From assembly GCA_035763085.1 (NCBI GenBank), contig DASUBV010000258.1, positions 1-22,457 on the forward strand: 22,457 nt of DNA, written 5' to 3'. Every line of letters starts with the position of its first letter. Positions within the stretch are counted from its first letter, which is position 1. The translations under genes and the position numbers were made by a program. This stretch comes from DASUBV01 sp035763085. GTDB taxonomy: Bacteria; Actinomycetota; Actinomycetes; Streptosporangiales; Streptosporangiaceae. The notes under the pieces were generated by a model. It had not been told where the DNA came from, ran no database searches, and was given only the letters and a program-made list of their open reading frames with translations. Shown in pieces: positions 1 through 6,172 of the stretch.

Positions 1-1433
1 CGGAACGTCATCGGCGGCGGGACCGGCGCGTCCCGCACGGCGGTCCAGCCCGACAGCGGGCCCGGCAGCCGGCGGATCTTGCCGCCGCGGCCCAGCAGCC
101 GGCCCAGCCGGGCGGCCCGCTGCGCCGTCCGGTACCGGCGGCCGCTGGCCATCACCCACGATGCCGCGGCCATGGTAATCGCCTCGGGGCCGGGCACCAG
201 GCGCTCGCGGCGGGCGGCCTCGACGTGCCGGGCGCGCAGGTCGACCAGGATGGACGGGATGTCGATCTTCACCGGGCAGACCTCGTAGCACGCCCCGCAC
301 AGCGACGAGGCGTACGGCAGCGAGGCGTTCTCCTGCACGCCGGTCAGCTGCGGCGACAAGATGGCGCCGATCGGGCCGGGGTAGACCGACCCGTAGGCGT
401 GGCCGCCGGCCCGCTCGTAGACCGGGCACACGTTCAGGCACGCCGAGCAGCGGATGCAGTGCAGGGCGGCCCGGCCGGTGCCGCTGGCCAGCGCGGCCGT
501 CCGCCCGTTGTCCAGCAGCACCAGGTGGAAGTGCTGCGGCCCGTCGCCCGGCGTCACGCCGGTCCACATCGAGGTGTAGGGGTTCATCCGCTCCCCGGTC
601 GACGACCGCGGCAGCAACTGCAGGAAGACCTCCAGGCCGGCCCAGGAAGGCAGCACCTTCTCGATGCCCATCACGGTAATCAGCGTGTCCGGCAGGGTCA
701 GGCACATCCGCCCGTTGCCCTCGGACTCGACCACGCACAGCGTTCCGGTCTCGGCGATGGCGAAGTTGGCCCCGCTGATCCCCACCTTCGCCGACAGGAA
801 CTTGCGCCGCAGGTGCAGCCGGGCGGCCTCGGCCAGCGCCGCCGGGTTGTCGGTCAGCCCCGGGTCCACGTCGCCCATCTCGCGCAGGAAGATCTCCCGG
901 ATCTCGGCCCGGTTGCGGTGAATGGCCGGGACCAGGATGTGCGAGGGCCGGTCGGCGCCGAGCTGAACGATCAGCTCGGCCAGGTCGGTCTCGAAGGCCG
1001 TGATGCCGCGGGCGGCCAGTGCGTCATTCAGGCCGATCTCGTCGGTGGCCAGCGACTTGACCTTGACCGCCTCGGTCGCGCCCGCGTCCTGTACCAGGCT
1101 CGCCACGATCTGGCTCGCCTCGGCGGCGTCCCTGGCCCAGTGCACGACCCCGCCGCGGGCGGTGACCTGGGTCTCCAGCTGCTCAAGGTGCTCATCCAGC
1201 CGGGCCATGGTGGCCGTCTTGATGGCCTCGCCCGCGGCGCGCAGCTGCTCCCAGTCCGGCAGCTCGCCGACCACCCGGGCCCGCTTGGCCCGGATCGTGG
1301 TGGTGGCCTTGCCCAGGTTGGCACGCAGCTGACTGTCGGCCAGCGCGCGGCGGGCCGCGACCGGGAACGGGTCCTCGCCGCGCAGGTGCCCCACGCCGCG
1401 CGGCGCGACCGGCGGCATCCCCAGGAACGTCAT
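1..1433 (-). CDS. lutB: Lactate utilization protein B (LutB), iron-sulfur protein; 3' end cut by the window edge
   Basis: LutB works with LutA and LutC in oxidising L-lactate to pyruvate in the cytoplasm; LutB carries the LUD fold and ferredoxin-type clusters. My reading of the minus strand from ATG 1433 gives MTFLGMPPVAPRG and 477 codons to the window edge. The LUD region spans roughly residues 70-300. Two ferredoxin-like cysteine sets follow: CIRCSACLNVCP (C326, C329, C332, C336) and CGACYEVCPVKIDIP (C379, C382, C386). The last visible residues (GWTAVRDAPVPPPMTF) match the C-terminal tail of the family, so only a few residues are missing. The start codon overlaps the lutA stop as ATGA (1433-1430), which indicates translational coupling. 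lutC would be expected just outside the left edge. The identification is firm; the substrate (L-lactate) comes from the family and the lutA neighbour. Confidence 0.93.
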   Translation of the reverse strand, partial: MTFLGMPPVAPRGVGHLRGEDPFPVAARRALADSQLRANLGKATTTIRAKRARVVGELPDWEQLRAAGEAIKTATMARLDEHLEQLETQVTARGGVVHWARDAAEASQIVASLVQDAGATEAVKVKSLATDEIGLNDALAARGITAFETDLAELIVQLGADRPSHILVPAIHRNRAEIREIFLREMGDVDPGLTDNPAALAEAARLHLRRKFLSAKVGISGANFAIAETGTLCVVESEGNGRMCLTLPDTLITVMGIEKVLPSWAGLEVFLQLLPRSSTGERMNPYTSMWTGVTPGDGPQHFHLVLLDNGRTAALASGTGRAALHCIRCSACLNVCPVYERAGGHAYGSVYPGPIGAILSPQLTGVQENASLPYASSLCGACYEVCPVKIDIPSILVDLRARHVEAARRERLVPGPEAITMAAASWVMASGRRYRTAQRAARLGRLLGRGGKIRRLPGPLSGWTAVRDAPVPPPMTF

Positions 1434-2191
1434 GCGTCACCCCCGCTCGCGGGAGCCGGCGCGGCCTGCGTCGAGGCCAGGATCTCGGCCAGGTGCACCG
1501 TCCGTACCCCGGACTGCAGCCGGGACAGGCCGCCGCCGATGTGCATCAGGCAGGAGCTGTCCCCCGCCGTGCACACCTCGGCCCGGGTGCCCAGGACGTT
1601 GCGCATCTTGTCGGCCAGCATGGCGGCCGAGGTATCCGCGTTCTTCACCGCGAACGTGCCGCCGAACCCGCAGCATGACGTCGCCTCGGGCAGCTCCACC
1701 AGCTGCAGCCCGGCCACCTTGCGCAGGAGCCGCAGGGGCCGGTCCCCGACGCCCAGCACCCGCAGCGAGTGGCAGGTCGGGTGGTAGGTCACCCGGTGCG
1801 GGTAATAGGCGCCCACGTCCTCGACGCCGAGCACGTCGGTCAGCAGCTCCGACAGCTCATAGGTGCGGGCGGCTACCGCCTCGGCCTGGCGGGCCAGCTC
1901 CTCCTCGCCCAGCCGCCGGGCCACCATCGCGTGCTGATGCCGGACCGAGCCGGCGCACGACCCCGACGGCGTGACGATCACCTCGGCGCCGGCGAACGCC
2001 TCCACATACCGGCGCACCAGCGGCAGCGCCGCGCGCTGGTAGCCGGTGTTGACATGCATCTGCCCGCAGCAGCCCTGGGCCGCCGGGAAGTCCACCCGGT
2101 GGCCCAGCCGCTCCAGCAGTGTGACGGTCGCCTTGCCGACATCGGGGAACAGCGTGTCAGCCAGGCACGTCACAAACAGCGAGATCCGCAC
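1430..2191 (-). CDS. lutA: Lactate utilization protein A (LutA), CCG-domain (Fe-S) oxidoreductase
   Basis: This 253-residue protein has two cysteine-rich CCG domains as in LutA and the GlcF/GlpC family: CCGQMHVNTGY at residues 41-51 with PSGSCAG at 75-81, then YHPTCHS at 136-142 and CCGFGGTFAVK at 173-183 with a further Cys at 214. CCG domains hold non-cubane or 4Fe-4S clusters and pass electrons during lactate oxidation. The length is typical of the family. The start is GTG at 2191, reading MRISLFVTCLADTLFPDVGK, which aligns with the family N-terminus. GGAG lies 10 bases upstream, but the same bases contain GAGACT, a possible -10 box 7 bases before GTG, so the mRNA could be leaderless. It is the first gene of the lut operon and overlaps lutB by four bases. 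Confidence 0.93.
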   Translation of the reverse strand: MRISLFVTCLADTLFPDVGKATVTLLERLGHRVDFPAAQGCCGQMHVNTGYQRAALPLVRRYVEAFAGAEVIVTPSGSCAGSVRHQHAMVARRLGEEELARQAEAVAARTYELSELLTDVLGVEDVGAYYPHRVTYHPTCHSLRVLGVGDRPLRLLRKVAGLQLVELPEATSCCGFGGTFAVKNADTSAAMLADKMRNVLGTRAEVCTAGDSSCLMHIGGGLSRLQSGVRTVHLAEILASTQAAPAPASGGDA

Positions 2192-2212
2192 GGGCGCCAG
2201 TCTCCGGCCCGC

Positions 2213-2230
2213 GGTTAAAACGTGTCAACC
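2213..2230. promoter_or_regulatory. Candidate operator and -35 region of the lut operon
   Basis: GGTTAAAACGTGTCAACC is an 18-bp imperfect palindrome in which 7 of 9 base pairs match. On the minus strand it contains TTGACA (2228-2223), a consensus -35 hexamer. GAGACT (2204-2199) follows after 18 bases and lies 7 bases before the lutA GTG. A repressor bound here would block the -35 region. In other bacteria lut/lld operons are controlled by GntR-type regulators such as LutR and LldR. No regulator gene is visible in the window, so the regulator family is inference. Confidence 0.45.
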
Positions 2231-2278
2231 CCGGCGACTTTCCGTGCTCACCCCGGCCAGGCCCGGCCCGGGATGCGA

Positions 2279-2284
2279 TAGCGT
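2279..2284 (+). promoter_or_regulatory. Candidate -10 box (TAGCGT) for the aromatic fusion gene
   Basis: TAGCGT fits the actinobacterial TANNNT -10 pattern. The same hexamer lies just before the helicase gene at 9731-9736. No good -35 is seen 16-18 bases upstream. If it is used, transcription would start near 2291 and leave a leader of about 220 bases before the ATG at 2509. Confidence 0.35.
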
Positions 2285-2375
2285 GGCGATCTCGCCGGGT
2301 CCCGCAGCCGGGCCCGCGATCAAGCAGGCGTGCCGGGATCCGCAAGGGCGCGGAACTGCGAGGCGCGAAGCCGCA

Positions 2376-2399
2376 GGACGGGCATCTGGCTACCCGTCC
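2376..2399 (+). other. Leader hairpin 1 upstream of the aromatic fusion gene
   Basis: GGACGGG (2376-2382) and CCCGTCC (2393-2399) form a perfect 7-bp stem with a 10-base loop, inside the putative 5' leader. No T-tract follows. It could be part of a cis-acting RNA control element or just chance GC pairing. Confidence 0.35.
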
Positions 2400-2459
2400 C
2401 CGCACCGCCAGCCGCCCCGCTCCCGGGCCGGGCCGGCCACGCCGCGACACCACATCCGC

Positions 2460-2481
2460 TGTCCCGGGCAACTCCGGGACA
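2460..2481 (+). other. Leader hairpin 2 upstream of the aromatic fusion gene
   Basis: TGTCCCGG (2460-2467) and CCGGGACA (2474-2481) form a perfect 8-bp stem with a 6-base loop, ending 27 bases before the start codon. With hairpin 1 it makes a two-hairpin leader. I found no leader peptide rich in Phe, Tyr or Trp. Apart from these hairpins, the -10 candidate and the lut operator, I see nothing in 2192-2508. Confidence 0.38.
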
Positions 2482-2508
2482 GGCAGCGCAGACGGGCGGG
2501 CAGGAACT

Positions 2509-4617
2509 ATGAACGGGCAGCGGCCGGACATCTCCGGGCTCCGGCACGATCTCGACGAGGTGGACGGCGGGATCGTGAAGCTCATCGCGCAGCGGTCCGA
2601 GATCATCTCCGCCATCGCGGCGGTCAAGGAAAGCGGCACGGCGGGCATCCAGGATGCCGACCGGGAGCGCCAGGTGCTGGACGGCGTCGCCGCCGCGGCG
2701 GCCGAGCAGGGCGTGTCCGCCAGCCTGGTCCGGCGCATCTTCCGCGAGCTGATCAGCGACTCGGTGGCCCAGCAGGCCCGCCGGCTGACCGGGGAGGCAG
2801 GCGGCGGGCGGGTCAGGATCGCGTTCCAGGGCGTGGCGCACGCCTACAGCGACGCCGCCGCGCAGAAATACCTGGCCGGGCGCGGCCTGGAGGGCGAGCT
2901 GACCGGCTTCCGCACCTTCCGCGAGGCCGCCGCGGCGCTGCTGTCCGGGCAGGCCGACCTGGCCGTGCTGCCGATCGAGAACACCACCGCCGGCAGCATC
3001 AACGAGGTCTACGCCCTGCTGCGCGAGCACGAGCTGTTCATCATCGGCGAGGAGACCTGGAAGGTCGACCACTGCCTGGCCGCCGCGGCCGAGGTGCCGC
3101 TGACCTCGCTGCGCCGGATCCTGTCCCATCCCAAGGCCCTCGAGCAGTGCACGCAGTTCCTGGAGTCCGTCCCGCAGGCCGTTGCGACCAGCTACTTCGA
3201 CACCGCCGAGGCGATGCGCGCGGTGGCCGAGGCGGGCGACCCCGCCACCGCGGCGATCGGCTCGCCGGACGCGGCCGCCGCCTACGGCCTGACCGTGCTG
3301 CGGCACAACATCTCCGACCTGACCGACAACTACACCCGGTTCGTCGTGCTCTCGCGCACCCCCGCCACGGTCGACCTGCGCATCCCGTGCAAGACCAGCC
3401 TCATCCTGGTCACCGGCCACGAGGAAGGCGCGCTGCTGCGCTGCCTGGAGGTGCTGTCCGGAAGCGGCCACTCCATGACCAAGCTGGAGTCCCGCCCGCG
3501 ACCTGGCCGTCCCTGGGAGTACATGTTCTTCGTCGACATCGAGGGCAACGCCGCCGACCCGCGGACCGCGGCCGCCCTGGACGAACTGCGCGCCGCGGCG
3601 CTGTTCGTCAAGATCCTGGGCAGCTACCCGGCCAAGGCGCTGCGGGCCCCGGCCCGGTCAGGCGGCGTCGCCGGCCAGCCGGGCCGCGAGTCACATGACT
3701 CAGAAACGAGCTCCGCGGCGCAGGACCCGGCCGAGATGCTGGAGGCCGTGGCCGCCGCCCCGCGGCCCGCGGTGAGCCGGTCGCGGCACTACAAGCTGGT
3801 CGACCGCGCGGCCCGCCAGGAAGACACGCTGATCGGTGTCGGCGACCTGCTCATCGGCGGCGACGGGTTCGTGGTGATGGCCGGGCCGTGCTCGGTGGAG
3901 AGCCAGGACCAGATCACCACCACCGCGCGGTTCGTGGCCGATCACGGCGCGCACATCCTGCGCGGCGGGGTGTTCAAGCCGCGCACCTCGCCGTACTCGT
4001 TCCAGGGCCTGGGCTGGGCGGGCCTGGACCTGCTGGTGGGGGCCGGGCGCGAGGCCGGGCTGCCGGTGATCACCGAGGTGATGGCCGTCGACCAGGTGCA
4101 GCGGATGGCCGGCGCGGCCGACATCCTGCAGGTCGGGGCCCGCAACATGCAGAACTTTGACCTGCTGCGGGAGCTGGGCAAGGTGGACCGGCCGGTGCTG
4201 CTCAAGCGCGGCCTGTCCTCCACCATCGAGGAGTGGCTGGCCGCCGCCGAGTACGTCGTGGCCCAGGGCAACCAGCAGGTGATCCTGTGCGAGCGGGGCA
4301 TCCGCACTTTCGAGAGCGCCACCCGGAACACGCTGGACCTGTCGGCGGTCGCAGTCGTCCGGGAGCGGTCGCACCTGCCGGTCATCGTCGACCCGAGTCA
4401 CGGAACCGGGAGCCGGCCGTACGTGGCGCCGATGGCCTGGGCGGCCCGGGCGGCCGGAGCCCACGGGCTGCTGATCGAGGTGCACCCCGACCCGGCCACG
4501 GCGCTGTCGGACTCCGAGCAGAGCCTGTCGCCGGCAGAGTTCGCCGCCCTCATGCGCCACCTGGCCAGCGTCCCGCAGTGGCCTGCACTGACCTCCACCG
4601 CGCCGGCCGGACGTTAG
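2509..4617 (+). CDS. Fused chorismate mutase / prephenate dehydratase / ACT / DAHP synthase
   Basis: One open frame of 702 residues carries four modules. Residues 10-90 are an AroQ-type chorismate mutase (LRHDLDEVD, QDADRERQVLD). Residues 101-283 are prephenate dehydratase (PIENTTAGSINEVY; NYTRFVVLSR, the conserved TRF). Residues 293-373 are an ACT domain with GALL (307-310, GALV in E. coli PheA) and ESRP (327-330), the Phe-binding motifs. After a Ser/Ala-rich linker (374-424), residues 430-690 are a class I-beta DAHP synthase (AGPCSVES, KPRTSPYSFQG, GARNMQNF, DPSHGTG, IEVHPDP). Its metal ligands C461, H631, E657 and D668 have exactly the spacing of Thermotoga maritima C102/H272/E298/D309. 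The protein should condense PEP with erythrose-4-phosphate and also convert chorismate to phenylpyruvate. AGGA lies 3 bases before the ATG. The first 373 residues follow E. coli P-protein closely. Each domain is clear; the fusion itself is unusual. Confidence 0.93.
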   Translation: MNGQRPDISGLRHDLDEVDGGIVKLIAQRSEIISAIAAVKESGTAGIQDADRERQVLDGVAAAAAEQGVSASLVRRIFRELISDSVAQQARRLTGEAGGGRVRIAFQGVAHAYSDAAAQKYLAGRGLEGELTGFRTFREAAAALLSGQADLAVLPIENTTAGSINEVYALLREHELFIIGEETWKVDHCLAAAAEVPLTSLRRILSHPKALEQCTQFLESVPQAVATSYFDTAEAMRAVAEAGDPATAAIGSPDAAAAYGLTVLRHNISDLTDNYTRFVVLSRTPATVDLRIPCKTSLILVTGHEEGALLRCLEVLSGSGHSMTKLESRPRPGRPWEYMFFVDIEGNAADPRTAAALDELRAAALFVKILGSYPAKALRAPARSGGVAGQPGRESHDSETSSAAQDPAEMLEAVAAAPRPAVSRSRHYKLVDRAARQEDTLIGVGDLLIGGDGFVVMAGPCSVESQDQITTTARFVADHGAHILRGGVFKPRTSPYSFQGLGWAGLDLLVGAGREAGLPVITEVMAVDQVQRMAGAADILQVGARNMQNFDLLRELGKVDRPVLLKRGLSSTIEEWLAAAEYVVAQGNQQVILCERGIRTFESATRNTLDLSAVAVVRERSHLPVIVDPSHGTGSRPYVAPMAWAARAAGAHGLLIEVHPDPATALSDSEQSLSPAEFAALMRHLASVPQWPALTSTAPAGR

Positions 4618-4629
4618 CGCGGGCACCAC

Positions 4630-4645
4630 GGCGCCGTCAGGCGCC
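4630..4645 (+). terminator. Candidate hairpin terminator after the aromatic fusion gene
   Basis: GGCGCC (4630-4635), loop GTCA, GGCGCC (4640-4645), starting 12 bases after the TAG stop. It is a perfect 6-bp stem without a T-tract, as is common for actinomycete gene ends. It is short, so support is modest. Confidence 0.35.
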
Positions 4646-4677
4646 CGGGCGAGCTAGACAGGATGCCGGCGCCGCCC

Positions 4678-4754
4678 GGACTGAGGAGCCTGCGACAAGA
4701 GAAAGCGTCGGCTCAATGCGCCCCCGCAGGCGAGCGGGAAACACCGCGAGCGAG
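4678..4754. repeat. 77-bp direct repeat, copy 1 (100-bp period)
   Basis: It is identical to 4778-4854 except at three bases (4700 A/G, 4704 A/G, 4708 T/C). Inside each copy GCCTGCG near the start can pair with CGCAGGC further on, and CCCGC-AGGCGA-GCGGG is a small hairpin, so a transcript would be structured. It begins GGACTGAGGAGCC and ends ACACCGCGAGCGAG. Reading frames across it look like shadows, with no family resemblance and no ribosome site. Its function is unknown. Confidence 0.85.
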
Positions 4755-4777
4755 CCGGAGGGGGCGCGCCGGCGCCT

Positions 4778-4854
4778 GGACTGAGGAGCCTGCGACAAGG
4801 GAAGGCGCCGGCTCAATGCGCCCCCGCAGGCGAGCGGGAAACACCGCGAGCGAG
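4778..4854. repeat. 77-bp direct repeat, copy 2 (100-bp period)
   Basis: This is the second copy of the unit at 4678-4754, shifted by exactly 100 bases with three substitutions. Both copies are preceded by a GCCGGCGCC box, so the similarity starts slightly before the 77-bp core. The sequences after the two copies differ. No transposase, target-site duplication or attachment core was recognised. Confidence 0.85.
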
Positions 4855-4914
4855 AAATGCTGACTGGGGCGAGGAACCCGACCGGGCCCGCCGGGCACCC
4901 CCCCAGAGCGCCGC

Positions 4915-4932
4915 GGCGGGATTTCTCCCGCC
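4915..4932. other. Perfect 7-bp hairpin in the gene-free stretch 4618-5204
   Basis: GGCGGGA, loop TTTC, TCCCGCC. It lies 60 bases after the second 77-bp repeat and about 290 bases before the next start codon. It may end a transcript coming through the repeats or be part of a non-coding RNA. There is no direct evidence for either. Confidence 0.35.
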
Positions 4933-4973
4933 ACGCCGTCCTGCCCGGTGCCGCGTGCGACGTCCCAGGCCCC

Positions 4974-4989
4974 CTGCCGCAAGCGGCAG
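4974..4989. other. Perfect inverted repeat / hairpin
   Basis: CTGCCGCAAGCGGCAG is a perfect inverted repeat (7-bp arms, 2-base centre; as RNA a 6-bp stem with a CAAG loop). It is the second of three GC hairpins between the 77-bp repeats and the FHA gene. Confidence 0.35.
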
Positions 4990-5063
4990 TTCCCCGGCGG
5001 GCCGTGCCTGGCTCCTCGCCCCAGACTTGTGCCAGCAAACCGTGTATGTCCGGCGCTGGCTAT

Positions 5064-5078
5064 CCCCGGATCCCGGGG
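5064..5078. other. Perfect inverted repeat upstream of the FHA gene promoter
   Basis: CCCCGGATCCCGGGG has 6-bp arms around ATC. It ends 24 bases before the candidate -10 box at 5103, so it could be an operator near the -35 position or a terminator for upstream transcription. Confidence 0.3.
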
Positions 5079-5102
5079 TAAGCCGGGCTGGGCAGGCCGA
5101 CC

Positions 5103-5108
5103 TACAAT
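5103..5108 (+). promoter_or_regulatory. Candidate -10 box (TACAAT) for the FHA gene
   Basis: TACAAT is close to the housekeeping -10 consensus and stands out in this GC-rich stretch. No recognisable -35 lies 17-18 bases upstream. It would give a leader of about 90 bases. Confidence 0.4.
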
Positions 5109-5204
5109 CTCGGCTGCGAGGCCTGTGGCCGGCCGCGGCGGCGCAGCAGCCGGCGGCCGCGACGTCCCGCTCCCCATCCCGACGAGGATCCAGGCAGGAG
5201 GCCG

Positions 5205-6032
5205 ATGGCGGCCCAGCCCAGCAGCCCGATGGGCGCCCGGGTCAGCACGCCGTCCGGGCTGATCGTGGGGATACCGGAGGGCAGCAGGCTGGTCTTCGGG
5301 CGGGGGCCGGACGCCGACCTGACGATCTCGGTCGGCCGCGGCCTGTCCCGCCGGGCCGGAGTCATCAGCGCGCTCGCCGACGGCGTGTGGATCGCCAACA
5401 TCAGCCGCACCCACGCCCTGTACACCGAGGGTGAGGGGTACCGGATCCGGCTGCCGCGGATGGAGGACAACAGCGACCCGGAGAGCGGCTGGTTCCTGCG
5501 CGCGGGCACCGCGCTGGTCGGGTCGCGGGCCATGCTGGATGAGGGGCAGGGGCTGTCGGTGATGGCGGCGGGCCAGGGCGGCGGCCGGGGCGCCGACACC
5601 GGGCTGATCCGCGCCGACGGCGACGCGACGGTGCTGCCGCTGTATCTCGACCCGATGACCAAGCTGTACCTGGTGGCGCTCATGTGGTGCCGGCCGTGGC
5701 TGCTGGACCCGGCCGCCACCGAGCCGCTGCCGCGCACCCCGGAGATCGCCCGGGCCGCCCTGGAAGTCACCGGCGCCTATCACGAGCTGGAGCGGTTCGA
5801 CACCGACCCCGCCTACCGGGACAAGCTGTCCGGCCGCGTCGCCGAGCACATCAAGGTGCTGCGCCGCAAGATCACCGAGCGCGGGCTGATCCGCAGTGAC
5901 GTACGGCTGTCGGACGAGGTGGTGGTGCGGGTGCTGATCGAGCACGGGATCATCACCGCCGCCGACCTCGGCCGGCTCAGCGACCCGGCCTGGTGCTCCC
6001 GCCAGGAGGACCTGTGGTGGACCACCCACTGA
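5205..6032 (+). CDS. FHA-like phosphothreonine-binding protein with C-terminal winged-helix-like region
   Basis: This 275-residue cytoplasmic protein has no signal peptide or membrane segment. Residues 20-95 look like an FHA domain, the fold that binds phosphothreonine peptides: FGRGPDADL (31-39) carries the GR signature, GLSRRAGVI (46-54) the SR strand, and NISRTHALY (65-73) the third conserved loop. Residues 145-275 are mostly helical with a stretch (HIKVLRRKITERGLI, 215-229) that resembles the winged-helix C-termini of actinobacterial FHA proteins; this part is less certain. AGGAGG lies 3 bases before the ATG, which favours this start over the ATG at 5229. It converges on a membrane Ser/Thr kinase gene 140 bases away, so it may read that kinase's phosphorylation state (inference). 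Confidence 0.68.
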   Translation: MAAQPSSPMGARVSTPSGLIVGIPEGSRLVFGRGPDADLTISVGRGLSRRAGVISALADGVWIANISRTHALYTEGEGYRIRLPRMEDNSDPESGWFLRAGTALVGSRAMLDEGQGLSVMAAGQGGGRGADTGLIRADGDATVLPLYLDPMTKLYLVALMWCRPWLLDPAATEPLPRTPEIARAALEVTGAYHELERFDTDPAYRDKLSGRVAEHIKVLRRKITERGLIRSDVRLSDEVVVRVLIEHGIITAADLGRLSDPAWCSRQEDLWWTTH

Positions 6033-6143
6033 CGGCTCTCCGCCCGTACGGCCCGGCTCCCGGCCCTCGCGGGACGGGCACCGGCCCACGCAGGACCCGG
6101 TGATCTGGCCGGGATGAGCAGGCCGCGGCGGACGGCTGATGCG

Positions 6144-6164
6144 GCCCGGCGAGCTCCGCCGGGC
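6144..6164. terminator. Bidirectional terminator hairpin between the FHA and kinase genes
   Basis: GCCCGGCG (6144-6151), loop AGCTC, CGCCGGGC (6157-6164) is a perfect 8-bp stem. It lies between two convergent stop codons (6032 on plus, 6173 on minus) and so can serve both. There is no T-tract. Confidence 0.6.
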
Positions 6165-6172
6165 TGACCGTC

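Noticed and set aside
225..1787. Long plus-strand open frame over the lut genes (520 codons)
   Set aside because: It is antisense to lutB/lutA, which have clear motifs. The translation is Arg/Gly/Gln-rich with no family features, a usual high-GC shadow frame.
3695..3775. ATG inside the fusion linker as the start of a separate DAHP synthase
   Set aside because: It is out of frame with the synthase and stops after about 26 codons. The only in-frame ATG nearby (M410) has no convincing ribosome site.
4663..4863. Small open frame covering both 77-bp repeats
   Set aside because: No ribosome site, a composition of Arg/Ala/Gly as expected from chance, and the frame content simply mirrors the repeat.
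4713..6089. Minus-strand frame of 458 codons across the repeats and FHA gene
   Set aside because: It runs antisense through a gene with a good ribosome site and FHA motifs, and its composition is low-complexity.
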